Source: Pseudomonas citronellolis
GTDB lineage: Bacteria; Pseudomonadota; Gammaproteobacteria; Pseudomonadales; Pseudomonadaceae
Direction: 5' to 3'
Length of the DNA stretch: 64,000 bases
NCBI RefSeq assembly: GCF_900112375.1
Contig: NZ_FOLS01000013.1
Span: forward strand, 115,614 to 179,613
Position 1 is the first letter of the stretch. Each line of letters opens with the position of its first letter. Positions 37,673 through 47,465 of the stretch are shown here, piece after piece. The notes beneath the pieces were generated by a model that was not told the origin of the DNA, ran no database searches, and worked only from the letters and a program-made list of their open reading frames with translations. A program made the translations under genes and the position numbers.

Positions 37673-38311
37673 TCAGCGGTTGGGCTGCGGGGTCAGGCGC
37701 AGGTACGGCTTGACCGCGCGGTAGCCTTTGGGGAAACGCCGGCGAATCTCATCCTCGTCTTTCAGCGAGGGCACGATGACCACCTCGTCGCCGTCCTGCC
37801 AGTTGCCGGGCGTGGCGACCTTGTGGTTGTCGGTCAGTTGCAGCGAGTCCACCACCCGCAGGATCTCGTTGAAGTTGCGCCCGGTGCTGGCCGGGTAGGT
37901 GATGGTCAGGCGCACCTTCTTGTGCGGGTCGATGACGAACAGCGAACGCACGGTCAGGGTGTCGTTAGCGTTCGGGTGGATCAGGTCGTACAGCTCGGAG
38001 ACCTTGCGGTCGGCGTCGGCGATGATCGGGAAGTTGACCACGGTGTTCTGGGTTTCGTTGATGTCGTCGATCCACTTCACGTGGGACTCCACCGGGTCCA
38101 CCGACAGCGCGATCACCTTGACGCCGCGCTGGGCGAAGTCGTCCTTGAGCCTGGCGGTCAGGCCCAGTTCGGTGGTGCACACCGGGGTGAAGTCCGCCGG
38201 GTGGGAGAAGAGAATGCCCCAGCTGTCGCCGAGCCATTCGTGGAAACGGATGCGGCCTTCGCTGGATTCCTGTTCGAAGTCGGGGGCGATGTCGCCGAGA
38301 CGCAGACTCAT
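37673..38311 (-). CDS. lsfA: 1-Cys peroxiredoxin LsfA
   Basis: A 212-residue 1-Cys (Prx6-type) peroxiredoxin. The peroxidatic cysteine is in F-T-P-V-C-T-T-E near residue 45 and the Prx6 C-terminal extension includes G-Y-R-A-V-K-P-Y-L-R. LsfA is known in Pseudomonas as a protein induced by sulfate limitation that protects against peroxide. Its position with sulfonate genes and the TTATAAC motif upstream fit that role. Confidence 0.93.
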   Translation of the reverse strand: MSLRLGDIAPDFEQESSEGRIRFHEWLGDSWGILFSHPADFTPVCTTELGLTARLKDDFAQRGVKVIALSVDPVESHVKWIDDINETQNTVVNFPIIADADRKVSELYDLIHPNANDTLTVRSLFVIDPHKKVRLTITYPASTGRNFNEILRVVDSLQLTDNHKVATPGNWQDGDEVVIVPSLKDEDEIRRRFPKGYRAVKPYLRLTPQPNR

Positions 38312-38359
38312 GGGTTGGGCTCCTGGTTCGTGTGGGGTTCACTATGCACAAGGCCGGAG

Positions 38360-38400
38360 TGCATTAAAAAGAATATATTTTGATTTTCTTATAACCAAAA
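38360..38400 (-). promoter_or_regulatory. lsfA promoter region with TTATAAC motif
   Basis: An AT-rich block upstream of lsfA contains TTATAACC at 38389-38396 preceded by a TATATTTTGATT stretch. The motif matches those upstream of ssuE and cysB. Confidence 0.5.
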
Positions 38401-38547
38401 AGACATGCAGCCGCCTGGCCTCGCGCCACTGGCCATTGAGCATAGCCGCCAAGGCCCCCGCCGCCGTCCATTCGTCGCCTGCGCCCCGCCGCCGCCCGGC
38501 CTGACTACACTGAAATCATTAACCCGCAAGGTGTGGGAGGTGTCTTC

Positions 38548-38757
38548 ATGTTCGGTAAACGAGTGACTGACGGCGAGCCGGGCACCCACTATCGGAGCGA
38601 CCGGATCAGCGCGGTCAATGGCCAGTATTTCTTCTCAACCCGCGAAGGCACGCTGGAAGGGCCGTTCTTCACCCGCTTCGATGCGGAGCGCGAGGTGATG
38701 CAGTACATCAGCCGGATGCAGCAGGCCGCCGGGCTGTATGCGCGGGTGGCGCAGTAG
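38548..38757 (+). CDS. Small conserved protein, DUF6316-like
   Basis: A 69-residue soluble protein: M-F-G-K-R-V-T-D-G-E-P-G-T-H-Y-R-S-D-R-I then N-G-Q-Y-F-F-S-T-R-E-G. The pattern fits a Pseudomonas small-protein family I recall as DUF6316. GGGAGGTG lies 8 bp upstream of ATG 38548. It is followed by a terminator. Function unknown. Confidence 0.75.
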   Translation: MFGKRVTDGEPGTHYRSDRISAVNGQYFFSTREGTLEGPFFTRFDAEREVMQYISRMQQAAGLYARVAQ

Positions 38758-38774
38758 GTGTCGTTCGGGTCATG

Positions 38775-38803
38775 AACCCCGGCCAGGTGCCGGGGTTTTT
38801 CTT
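38775..38803 (+). terminator. Terminator of the small conserved gene
   Basis: AACCCCGGC and GCCGGGGTT arms around a short loop, followed by TTTTTCTTT, 17 bp past the stop. Confidence 0.85.
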
Positions 38804-38830
38804 TGGGGGTCTTCCGGGGGCAGGTTCTTT

Positions 38831-39137
38831 TCGTAGGAGCGAGCTTGCTCGCGAACAGAGTTTCCCGGGTGTATTGGTGCATCGACTGACCTCCCTTCCC
38901 TCTCCCCAACCCTCTCCCTGAAGGGAGAGGGGGCTTGTCCGTGCCGAGAGAAGATTTGGCGTCAGCCGGAAACTTCGCGGTAGCCGGCTAACGCCGCAAC
39001 ACCCGAGCACACCGAACGGTCCCCTCTCCCTTCAGGGAGAGGGTTAGGGAGAGGGCGCTCTTCAAGACGCACGCCGAACCTGGCCGGCAGAACACCATTC
39101 GCGAGCAAGAGCTAGGCGCCCCCCTCGCTCCTACGAA
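38831..39137. repeat. 307-bp composite repeat element, copy 3
   Basis: Standard REP at 38831-38855, CCCTCTCC unit at 38899-38934, spacer beginning GGCTTGTCCGTGCCGAG, inverted CCCTCTCC unit at 39017-39050, and a REP with the insert at 39098-39137. Interior orientation matches copy 1 (24075-24380) and is opposite to copy 2. Confidence 0.8.
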
Positions 39138-39150
39138 AAGCCCCCCCAAC

Positions 39151-39182
39151 GAAAAAAGCCCCGGCATCGCTGCCGGGGCTTC
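39151..39182 (-). terminator. Terminator downstream of the second thiolase
   Basis: AGCCCCGGCA, loop TCGC, TGCCGGGGCT; on the minus strand it is followed by TTTTTTCG. It lies 37 bp past the thiolase stop. Confidence 0.88.
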
Positions 39183-39218
39183 GCTATCGGCCCTCCTGCG
39201 TGGGGACGGCCGCCAGAC

Positions 39219-40403
39219 TCAGCGGACCGCTTCGAACAGGCCGGTGGCACCCATGCCGCCGCCCACGCACATGGTCACGATGCCGTAGCGCAGGTTGCGC
39301 CGCTGCAGTTCGCGCACCAGGTGGCCGACCTGGCGCGAGCCGGTCATGCCGAAGGGGTGGCCGATGGAGATGGAGCCGCCGTTGACGTTGTACTTCTCGT
39401 TGTCGATGCCCAGGCGGTTGCGCGCGTACAGGCACTGCGAGGCGAAGGCTTCGTTGAGCTCCCACAGGTCGATGTCGTCGATCTGCAGGCCGCGGGCCTT
39501 GAGCAGCTTGGGCACCGAGAACACCGGGCCGATGCCCATCTCGTCCGGCTCGCAGCCGGCCACGGTGAAGCCGCGGAAGAAGGCCTTGGGCTTGAGGCCC
39601 AGCTCCAGGGCCTTGTCCAGGCTCATCACCAGGGTCATGGAGGCGCCATCGGAAAGCTGCGAGGCGTTGCCGGCAGTCACCGAGCCGTCTTCGGCGAACA
39701 CCGGCTTCAGCGAGTTGAGGCCTTCCAGGGTGGTGTCCGGACGGTTGCAGTCGTCGCGGTCGACCACGCCTTCGACCACCTTCTTCTCGCCGGTGGCCTT
39801 GTCTTCCACGGCGTAGCGCACGTTCATCGGCACGATTTCGTCGTCGAACAGGCCCTCGGCCTGGGCGCGGGCGGTGCGCTGCTGGCTCTGCAGGGCGTAG
39901 AGGTCCTGTTCCTCGCGGGTGACGTTGTAGCGGCGGGCGACGATCTCAGCGGTCTGCCCCATGGGGTAGTAGATCCCCGGGAATTCCGCTTCCAGGCGCG
40001 GGTTGACGAAGTGGTCGGTGTTGCGCGACTTGGCCGTCAGGGTGATGGACTCGACGCCGCCGGCCACCAGGATGTCGCTGCAGCCGGAGGCCACCTGGTT
40101 GGCGGCGATGGCGATGGCCTGCAGGCCCGAGGAGCAGTAGCGGTTGAGGGTCATGCCGGCGACGTGGATGCCCAGCTTCGACAGCACCGCGGCGTTGCGG
40201 CCGATGTTGTGGCCCTGGGCGCCCTCGTTGGAGCCGGCGCCGACCACGCAGTCGTCCACCAGCAGCGGGTCCAGGCCGTTGCGCGCCAGCAGCGCGTCGA
40301 TGCAGTGGGCCACCATGTCGTCGGGCCGGGTCATGTTGAACTTGCCGCGGAAGGACTTGGCCAGGCCGGTACGGACGCTGTCGACGATCACCACTTCACG
40401 CAT
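39219..40403 (-). CDS. Acetyl-CoA acetyltransferase/acyl-CoA thiolase
   Basis: A 394-residue thiolase. The acyl Cys is in N-R-Y-C-S-S-G-L-Q-A near residue 90, the His loop is N-G-G-S-I-S-I-G-H-P-F-G-M-T-G and the second Cys is in M-C-V-G-G-G-M-G. The start M-R-E-V-V-I-V at 40403 is the family start. It is not paired with a dehydrogenase gene here, so its pathway (fatty acid, PHA or branched-chain) is unclear. Confidence 0.92.
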   Translation of the reverse strand: MREVVIVDSVRTGLAKSFRGKFNMTRPDDMVAHCIDALLARNGLDPLLVDDCVVGAGSNEGAQGHNIGRNAAVLSKLGIHVAGMTLNRYCSSGLQAIAIAANQVASGCSDILVAGGVESITLTAKSRNTDHFVNPRLEAEFPGIYYPMGQTAEIVARRYNVTREEQDLYALQSQQRTARAQAEGLFDDEIVPMNVRYAVEDKATGEKKVVEGVVDRDDCNRPDTTLEGLNSLKPVFAEDGSVTAGNASQLSDGASMTLVMSLDKALELGLKPKAFFRGFTVAGCEPDEMGIGPVFSVPKLLKARGLQIDDIDLWELNEAFASQCLYARNRLGIDNEKYNVNGGSISIGHPFGMTGSRQVGHLVRELQRRNLRYGIVTMCVGGGMGATGLFEAVR

Positions 40404-40524
40404 GGGAAACCTCGTTGCTTGTTGTTCGATTGGGGAGGTGCAGTCGGCCAAGCATAGGGCGAGCGAATGCCGGGGCGCGATGATCATTCATCCCGGATAT
40501 GCGCTGCCATCCCCCAGCGGATAC

Positions 40525-40552
40525 GCGACCGCCGCCCAAGGGCGGCGGTCGC
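40525..40552 (-). terminator. Long perfect hairpin after the adhesin gene
   Basis: A 13-bp perfect GC stem (GCGACCGCCGCCC) with a 2-base centre lies 20 bp past the adhesin stop. There is no T-run, so it may act as a 3'-end stabiliser or rho-assisted terminator. Confidence 0.5.
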
Positions 40553-40571
40553 GGGCGCCCTTGCGGCGCGG

Positions 40572-43500
40572 TCAGACGGTGTCCACCTTCAGCGCGTGGT
40601 CGGCCAGCAGGCCGTTGAGCACCGCATGGGTGTCGCCGCTGGAGACGATGGCGCCGCCGTGGTGGTCGGTGTACTTGGCCACCAGGTCGACGTTGGCCAG
40701 GTCGATGCTCTGGGTCGTCGCGCCCCCGGTCGCGCCCGTGGGGTTCACCGAGATGGTGGTGGTCGAGGTGGTGGCGTTGACCGAGAAGGTCAGGTACTGC
40801 GCCAGCGAATCGGCGGTGGCGTGCTCGCCCTGCAGCAGGTCGGCCAGGTTCAGCGAGTCGCCCTCGCCGATGTTGAAGTCCTTGATCACGTCATGCCCGA
40901 TCTCGCCCTTCTGCCAGACGAACTGGTCGGCGCCGGCGCCGCCGGTGAGGGTGTCTTCGCCCATGCCGCCGAACAGGATGTCGTTGCCGTCGCCGCCGAG
41001 CAGGGTGTCGTTGCCGCCCTGGCCGAACAGCAGGTCGTCGCCCTTGCCGCCTTCGAGGATGTCGTTGCCGCCGCGGGTGTCGCCGGCGACGTTGAGCTCA
41101 TAGGCGTGGGCGACGATGTAGTTGGTCACCTGGCTCTGGGACGGCGCGGCGCCGCCGTTGGCGGCGGTCAGGTAGTCCACCAGGCCCTGGTAGCCGGCGC
41201 CGTTGTGGGTGCCGGCGGCGTGCCCGGTCCAGCTCAGGGCGTCGGTGTTGATCACGTCGCCGAAGAGGATGTCGTTGCCGTCGCCGCCCACCAGATGGTC
41301 GTGGCCCACCGCCTGCGGCGAGGTGTTGCTGAAGCCTTCCTGCAACGCGGTCTGCAGCTGTTCGGCGGTGTTGATGATCTGCGGCTGGCCGACGTTGGCG
41401 GTGAGGTCCGGGGTGTTGCCGGTGAAATGCAGGGTGGCGGTGCCCGTGGTGCTGGTGTTGTCGAAGAACTGCAGGATGCCGCTGTTGATGCCGTCGCCGA
41501 TGCCGATGGTGTTCACCGACACATGGTCGCTGCCGCTGAACAGGCCGCCGCCGTTGAGCAGGTTGTTGGCGACGTCCAGCGCGTCCTTGATGTCGTGGTA
41601 GTTGGTGACGGTGCCGCTGTTGCTCGTGTCGCCGATGTAGGTGGTCGGGTTGCCGTCGGTGAGGAAGAACGCCAGGTTGATGTAGTCGTGGGCGGCGTTT
41701 GCGCCGCCGCCCACCGTGGCGTTGAACCAGTCGACGGTGGACTTCAGCGCCGCCTCGTAGTTGGTCCCGCCCACTGCGCTGAGGCTGTTGATGGCGCTGA
41801 TCAGGGTGGCCACGTTGGTGCTGTTCAGGCCATGCACCTGGGTCAGCGTCGAGCCGTCGGCGAAGGACACCAGGGCCAGGTTGATGGTGCCGTCGTGGCC
41901 CTTGATCTGGTTCAGCAGGTTGATCAGCGCCGCCTTGGCCAGGGCCATGCGGCTGAGCCCGGCGGTCCCGGAGGGGTCGGCCATGCTGCCGGAGGTGTCG
42001 ATGATCAGCGCGATGTTGTAGTTCTTGCCGGGCGTGGTGGTGACGGAAACGCCGCCCACGTCGCCGATCAGCACGTCGTTGCCGAAGCTGCCGGCGATGG
42101 TGCCGTGGTCCGGCCCGAGCGGGCTGGGCACGATGTGGGGCGTCGTCGAGCCGTCGGTATCGCTGGCATTGCTGCCCACCACCAGGATCGGCGCGCCGTA
42201 TTTCACGCAGATGTCGAGGTTGGCCGAGGCGGTGTCGCCGTCGCCATCGACGATGGTGTACTGGAACGACTCGCTGATCTGCCCGCTTTCCGGGAAGCTC
42301 ACGCTGGCCTTGACCGCGTAGGTGTAGTCGCCGGCGTGGTGGCCGCCGCCATCCTTCAGGTACAGCGTCAGGGTGCCGTTGTCGGTGCTGATGGTCAGCA
42401 GGCCGCTGCTGGCGTTGTAGCTGCCGGTGGCGTGGCTGGCGCTGGGGTTGAGGTTGGTGAGGTGGCCGTTGGCGTCCACCGCGAAGGTCTCGCCGCCGAT
42501 GCTCACCTGGGTGATGCGCACGGTGCCGTCGGCGCTTACCGGCAAGTCATTGGCCAATACGTTGCCGCTGACCGCGTCGAGGTGGCTGAGGTTGACCAGG
42601 GTGGCGCTGAGGTCGCTGGGGTCGGTGACGATGACCGGGGTGCCGTGGCTGTCCACCCGCACCAGGTCCTGGTCGGTGATGGAGGTGCCGACGCCGACGG
42701 CGAAGGCCTCGACGTTGTTGGTGCTGCCGTTGTGCGCCGCGAGGAAGCTCTGCCAGGCGTTCAGCGCAGAGTTGGTGCTACCCGTGGTGGGCTCGCCATC
42801 GGAGATGAAGTACACCCGGTTGATCGCCGCGGGGTCGGCCCCCGGCGCGTTCAGGTCGGCGTTGATGCTGGTCTGGGCGCGGTTCAGGGCGGCCTCGTAG
42901 TTGGTGTTGCCGCCGGCCTGCAGGCCGTTGATGGCGTTCACCAGGCTGGTGTAGCCGCTGTCGCCGGCGTCGTCGAAGCTGTAGTGGCTGGCGGCGCTGG
43001 CCGAGGTGGCGAAGCTGATCAGCGAGACCTGGATCAGCAGGCCCATGGACGCGTACTCGTGCAGCATGTTGATCAGCGCGGCCTTGGCCTGGGCCAGCTT
43101 GCTGCCCTGCATGCTGCCGGAGACGTCGAGCACCAGCGTCAGGTTGACCGCCGGCGGCGGCTGCACCAGCAGGCATGCCGGGTGGTCGTCCACCGCGGTG
43201 GGGCCGTCGTCGGCGAAGCCGATCTTGTTGCCCAGGTCGAGGGTCTGGCTGCTGCTGGCCTTGTCGCCGTCGTAGTCAGTGATGCTGGCGGTGCCTTCCA
43301 GGCCGACCAGCCCGGTCTTCAGCCAGGCCACCTGGCTGTCGTAGTTGCCGGAAGCCCCCGGCCCGTCGTGCTGGATGGCCGAGTACTGGGTGAGGATCAC
43401 CTTGCCGCTGTTGCCGTCCAGGCGCAGGTCGAACACGGTGTTGGCCGTGGTCACGCCCTGCAGGCTGGTGGCGGTGCTGCCGACGATCTTGCCGCCGACG

Positions 43501-46500
43501 TCGTACAGGTGGATGGTCGCGTTGCCGCTGCTCAGCCCGCTGTCGGCGCCCTGCCCGGCCAGCAGCTTGAGGCTGTAGCTCCAGCTCACGGCGGAGGCCG
43601 GGGCATCGGCGCCGGCGCTCTGCGAGGTGATGACGAAGGCGCTGGTGAAGTCGCCGCTGGCGGTGTCGGAGTTGGCGCCTATGGTGTCGGCGTCCTGGGT
43701 CAGCACGACGGCGGACTGGCCGCCCAGGCCGACGCTGATGGACGGGCCGTCGTCGGCGAAGGCCACCTTGTTGCCCAGGTCCAGCGAGGCCGTGGAGCTG
43801 GCCTTGTCGCCGTCGTAGTCGGTGATGGTCGCGGTGGCCTGCAGGCTCACCAGGCCGGTGGCCAGGGGGGCCTGCTGGGTGGCGTAGTTGCTGGTGGCGC
43901 CCGGCAGCGCGTGGTCGATTTCGGCGTACTGCGTCAGGGTGACATTGCCGCTGCCATCCACCTTCAGGTTGAAGATAGTGTTGCTGGCATTCACCCCGCC
44001 TTCGGTGTTCGAGGTGCTGCCGATGATCTGGCCGTTCTGCTCGTACAGGTAGATCTTCTGCCCCGCACTGTTCAGGCCCGATTGGGTGCCTTCGGCCACG
44101 TCCAGCTTCAGCGCGTAGCTCCAGTTCACCGAAGCCGGAGTGTCAGCACCAGCGCTCTGCGATGTGATGGCGAAGGCTGCGGCGAAGCTGGTGGTGGCGG
44201 TGTCGAAGTTCGAGCCGATGGTGTCCGCGTCATGGGTCAGCAGCACGATGGGCTTGCTGCCGCTGAGGTCGATGCAGATGGACGGGCCGTCGTCGTCGAA
44301 CGCGACCTTGTTGCCCAGGTCCAGCGAAGCCGTGGAACTGGCCTTGTCGCCGTCGTAATCGGTGATGGTGGCGGTGGCCTGCAGGCTCACCAGACCGGTG
44401 CCGAGGGGGGTCTGCTGGGTCGCGTAGTCGCTGGTCGCGCCCGGTAGCGGGTGATCGATCTCGGCATATTGCGTCAGGGTGACGTTGCCGCTGCCGTCGA
44501 CCTTCAGGCTGAAGATGGTGTTGCTGGCATTCACGCCGCCTTCACTGCTGGCGGTGCTGCCGATGATCTGGCCGTTCTGTTCGTACAGATAAATCTTCTG
44601 TCCGGCGCTGTTCAGACCCGACTGGGTACCCTCCGCCACATCCAGTTTCAGCGCATAGCTCCAGTTCACCGAAGCCGGCGTATCGGCGCCAGCGCTCTGC
44701 GAAGTGATGGCGAAGGCCGCGGCGAAGCTGGTGGTAGCAGTGTCGAAGTTGCTGCCGATGGTGTCGGCGTCCTGGGTGTGCAGCAGCACGGGAGCGTTGC
44801 CGCTCAGGCCCACGCTGATGCTCGGGCCGTCGTCGTCGAAGGCGACCTTGTTGCCCAGGTCCAGGGAGGCCGTGGAAGTGGCTTTGTCACCGTCGTAATC
44901 GGTGATGGTCGCGGTGGCGTCCAGGCTGACCAGGCCGGTGCCGAGGAAGGCCTGCTGGGCGGCATAGTTACTGGTCGCACCCGGCAACGCGTGATCGATC
45001 TCGGCGTATTGCGTCAGGGTGACGTTACCGCTGCCATCGACCTTGAGGCTGAAGATGGTGTTGCTGGCATTCACGCCGGCTTCGGTGCTGGAAGTGCTGC
45101 CGATGATCTGGCCGTTCTGCTCGTACAGATAAATCTTCTGCCCGGCACTGTTCAGGCCCGACTGGGTGCCCTCCGCCACGTCCAGTTTCAGCGCATAGCT
45201 CCAGCTCACCGCGGCCGGCGTGTCGGCACCAGCGCTTTGCGAAGTGATGGCAAAGGCTGCGGCGAAGCTGGTGGTGGCAGTGTCGAAGTTCGCACCGATG
45301 GTGTCGGCGTCCTGGGTGTGCAGCAGCACCGGGGCGTTGCCACTGAGGCCCACGCTGATGCTCGGGCCGTCGTCGTCGAAGGCGACCTTGCCGCCCAAGT
45401 CCAGGGAGGCCGTGGAACTGGCCTTGTCACCGTCGTAGTCGGTGATGGTCGCAGTGGCGTCCAGGCTGACCAGGCCGGTGCCGAGGAAGGCCTGCTGCGC
45501 GGCATAGTTACTGGTTGCGCCCGGCAGTGCGTGGTCGATCTCGGCGTATTGCGTCAGGGTGACGTTGCCGCTGCCGTCCACCTTCAAGTTGAAGATGGTG
45601 TTGCTGGAATCCACGCCGGCTTCGGTGCTGGAAGTGCTACCGATGATCTGGCCGTTCTGCTCGTACAGGTAGATCTTCTGCCCTGCACTGTTCAGGCCTG
45701 ACTGGGTGCCTTCGGCTACGTCCAGTTTCAACGCGTAGCTCCAGCTCACCGTGGCCGGGCCGTCGGCGCCGGCGTTCTGTGAGGTGATGGCGAAGGCCGC
45801 GGCGAAGCTGGTGGTGGCGGTGTCGAAATTGCCGCCGATGGTGTCCGCATCCTGGGTCACCAGGTTGCCGAGTTGCGCGCCGCTGGCGCCGATGCCGATG
45901 CTCGGGCCGTCGTCGGCGAAGCCGATCCGGCCACCCAGGTCGAGGTTCTGGCTGGCGCTGGCCGGGTCGCCGTCACGGTCGGTGATGGTGACGCTGCCCT
46001 GCAGTTGCACCAGGTCGCTGCCGAGGGAGACCTGCTGGCTGTCGAAGCCGCTGGTGGCGCCCGGCAAGGCATGGTCGATGGCGGCGTACTGGGTCAGGGT
46101 GACCTTGCCGCTGGCGGCGTCCACCGCCAGCGAGAAGACGGTGTTGGCGCTGCTGACCGCGCCGGCGCTGGCGGCGGTGGAGCCCACCACCACGCCATCG
46201 ATCAGGTACAGGTGGATGCCCTGGCCGCCGCTGCTCAGGCCCGAGGCCTCGCCCTGGCTGGTGACGTTCAGGCTGTAGTGCCAGGCCACGCTGCCGGCGC
46301 CGTCGGCGCCATAGGCCAGGGTCGCCTTGAAGGCGCTGGCGAAGTCCGCCGAGACGCTCTCGGAAGCGCCGCCGCGGGTGCCCGCGTCATGGCTGAGCAG
46401 GCTCGGCGCCTCGCCGTCCAGGGCCAGGGAGGCGGTGGGGCTGTCGTCGTTGATGAGGATGGCCAGGTTGCCGCTGGCGGGGGTGCCGTTGCCGTCGGTC

Positions 46501-47465
46501 AGGGTGTAGGGGACGCTGAGGGCGATGTCGTCCTCGACGCCGTGCTGCGGGTGGTCCAGCGGCTGCTGCAGGACCAGTTCGTAGGTGCCGTTGGCGAGAT
46601 TGGTGAGGCTCAGGGTGAACACCGTCTGGCCATTGGCCGAGGCCGTCAGCACATGGCCGTCGGGGCTCACGCTGTAGCTCAGGGCCACGCCGCCGGAGGT
46701 CAACGCCGGCAGGCCGGTGGTGCTCCAGGCGAAGGTCCCGGGGCCGTCGGCGCCGAAGTCATAGCCGAGGCTGCCGGAAGCGCTGGCGCCGACGCCGGGC
46801 AGGCCGTCGTTGCCCTGGATGCCGCCGGGCAAGCCGTCTTCATCCACCACGGCGCTGGCGTTGCCCGCGCTGGGCACGCCGTCGACGGGCGGGGCCGGTG
46901 GTTCCGGCGGGGTCGGCGGCGCAGCCTGTGCCTGCTCGGGGCTGGGTATGCCGTCGAACAACCGTGGGAACAGCGGGCCGCTGGCCAGGGGCCCGGTGGG
47001 GAAGCCGATGTCCGGATCGATGTGGCCGCCGATCTCGGTCAGCAGCACGAAGGAGTGCCCGCCGCCGGCCTTGGCGTTGCCGCCGGCGGAGAACGACGGG
47101 CCGGCCGCGGTGGCCTCGGCGACCTGGCTCGGGTCCTGCCCGGCGGCGATGGCCGCCTGCAGCGCCTTGACGTCGGTGATGTCCTGCTGGCTGGGCGCGA
47201 CCGGCGCCTGCGCCGGCGCGCTGTCCGCGTACTGGTGGTGGGCGGCGGCGACCAGTTGACTGCTCATCGGCATCGAACTGTCGCGCCCCAGGGTGAGTTC
47301 GCCGCCGCCGGCGATCGCCACGGCCACGGCACCTTCGTGCCCGGTCACCAGTTGTTCGCCGACGAACAGCTTGTCGCCCTGGTGCAGGATGCGACGCGAA
47401 CCATCCGCGGCCACGGCGAAGACCTCGCCCACCGCCTTGCTGACGATACCTACCAAGCTGGCCAT
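40572..47465 (-). CDS. Giant LapA-like RTX adhesin with two von Willebrand A domains
   Basis: A 2297-residue type I secreted adhesin. Residues 1-70 form a LapA-type outer-membrane retention module (M-A-S-L-V-G-I-V-S-K-A-V-G to L-T-L-G-R-D-S-S). T119-A-A-G122 matches the LapG cleavage motif. About 330-1430 holds six Ig-like T1SS-143 repeats, four of them near-identical 180-residue units. Two vWA domains follow (MIDAS D-V-S-G-S at 1447 and D-T-S-G-S at about 1823), separated by a cadherin/VCBS-like block. About 2058-2190 has RTX Ca2+-binding nonapeptides (G-G-D-G-N-D), then a T1SS C-terminal signal. The start at 47465 (GGAGGA 8 bp upstream) is favoured over a GTG at 47486. LapD/LapG genes are not in this window. 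Confidence 0.93.
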   Translation of the reverse strand: MASLVGIVSKAVGEVFAVAADGSRRILHQGDKLFVGEQLVTGHEGAVAVAIAGGGELTLGRDSSMPMSSQLVAAAHHQYADSAPAQAPVAPSQQDITDVKALQAAIAAGQDPSQVAEATAAGPSFSAGGNAKAGGGHSFVLLTEIGGHIDPDIGFPTGPLASGPLFPRLFDGIPSPEQAQAAPPTPPEPPAPPVDGVPSAGNASAVVDEDGLPGGIQGNDGLPGVGASASGSLGYDFGADGPGTFAWSTTGLPALTSGGVALSYSVSPDGHVLTASANGQTVFTLSLTNLANGTYELVLQQPLDHPQHGVEDDIALSVPYTLTDGNGTPASGNLAILINDDSPTASLALDGEAPSLLSHDAGTRGGASESVSADFASAFKATLAYGADGAGSVAWHYSLNVTSQGEASGLSSGGQGIHLYLIDGVVVGSTAASAGAVSSANTVFSLAVDAASGKVTLTQYAAIDHALPGATSGFDSQQVSLGSDLVQLQGSVTITDRDGDPASASQNLDLGGRIGFADDGPSIGIGASGAQLGNLVTQDADTIGGNFDTATTSFAAAFAITSQNAGADGPATVSWSYALKLDVAEGTQSGLNSAGQKIYLYEQNGQIIGSTSSTEAGVDSSNTIFNLKVDGSGNVTLTQYAEIDHALPGATSNYAAQQAFLGTGLVSLDATATITDYDGDKASSTASLDLGGKVAFDDDGPSISVGLSGNAPVLLHTQDADTIGANFDTATTSFAAAFAITSQSAGADTPAAVSWSYALKLDVAEGTQSGLNSAGQKIYLYEQNGQIIGSTSSTEAGVNASNTIFSLKVDGSGNVTLTQYAEIDHALPGATSNYAAQQAFLGTGLVSLDATATITDYDGDKATSTASLDLGNKVAFDDDGPSISVGLSGNAPVLLHTQDADTIGSNFDTATTSFAAAFAITSQSAGADTPASVNWSYALKLDVAEGTQSGLNSAGQKIYLYEQNGQIIGSTASSEGGVNASNTIFSLKVDGSGNVTLTQYAEIDHPLPGATSDYATQQTPLGTGLVSLQATATITDYDGDKASSTASLDLGNKVAFDDDGPSICIDLSGSKPIVLLTHDADTIGSNFDTATTSFAAAFAITSQSAGADTPASVNWSYALKLDVAEGTQSGLNSAGQKIYLYEQNGQIIGSTSNTEGGVNASNTIFNLKVDGSGNVTLTQYAEIDHALPGATSNYATQQAPLATGLVSLQATATITDYDGDKASSTASLDLGNKVAFADDGPSISVGLGGQSAVVLTQDADTIGANSDTASGDFTSAFVITSQSAGADAPASAVSWSYSLKLLAGQGADSGLSSGNATIHLYDVGGKIVGSTATSLQGVTTANTVFDLRLDGNSGKVILTQYSAIQHDGPGASGNYDSQVAWLKTGLVGLEGTASITDYDGDKASSSQTLDLGNKIGFADDGPTAVDDHPACLLVQPPPAVNLTLVLDVSGSMQGSKLAQAKAALINMLHEYASMGLLIQVSLISFATSASAASHYSFDDAGDSGYTSLVNAINGLQAGGNTNYEAALNRAQTSINADLNAPGADPAAINRVYFISDGEPTTGSTNSALNAWQSFLAAHNGSTNNVEAFAVGVGTSITDQDLVRVDSHGTPVIVTDPSDLSATLVNLSHLDAVSGNVLANDLPVSADGTVRITQVSIGGETFAVDANGHLTNLNPSASHATGSYNASSGLLTISTDNGTLTLYLKDGGGHHAGDYTYAVKASVSFPESGQISESFQYTIVDGDGDTASANLDICVKYGAPILVVGSNASDTDGSTTPHIVPSPLGPDHGTIAGSFGNDVLIGDVGGVSVTTTPGKNYNIALIIDTSGSMADPSGTAGLSRMALAKAALINLLNQIKGHDGTINLALVSFADGSTLTQVHGLNSTNVATLISAINSLSAVGGTNYEAALKSTVDWFNATVGGGANAAHDYINLAFFLTDGNPTTYIGDTSNSGTVTNYHDIKDALDVANNLLNGGGLFSGSDHVSVNTIGIGDGINSGILQFFDNTSTTGTATLHFTGNTPDLTANVGQPQIINTAEQLQTALQEGFSNTSPQAVGHDHLVGGDGNDILFGDVINTDALSWTGHAAGTHNGAGYQGLVDYLTAANGGAAPSQSQVTNYIVAHAYELNVAGDTRGGNDILEGGKGDDLLFGQGGNDTLLGGDGNDILFGGMGEDTLTGGAGADQFVWQKGEIGHDVIKDFNIGEGDSLNLADLLQGEHATADSLAQYLTFSVNATTSTTTISVNPTGATGGATTQSIDLANVDLVAKYTDHHGGAIVSSGDTHAVLNGLLADHALKVDTV
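43741..45905. repeat. Four tandem 540-bp repeats inside the adhesin gene
   Basis: A landmark (GATGGTGTC-G/C-GC-G/A-TC-C/A-TGG) recurs at about 44219, 44759, 45299 and 45839, exactly 540 bp apart; 43680 begins a diverged fifth unit. Each unit encodes 180 residues and the copies are nearly identical, so unit number may vary by recombination or be misassembled. Confidence 0.9.

Noticed and set aside
40467..44447. 1326-residue plus-strand open frame antisense to the adhesin
   Set aside because: It is the mirror of the repetitive GC-rich adhesin gene, has Gly/Val/Ala/Gln-rich low-complexity content, no domain and no ribosome site. The minus strand encodes a coherent multidomain protein.
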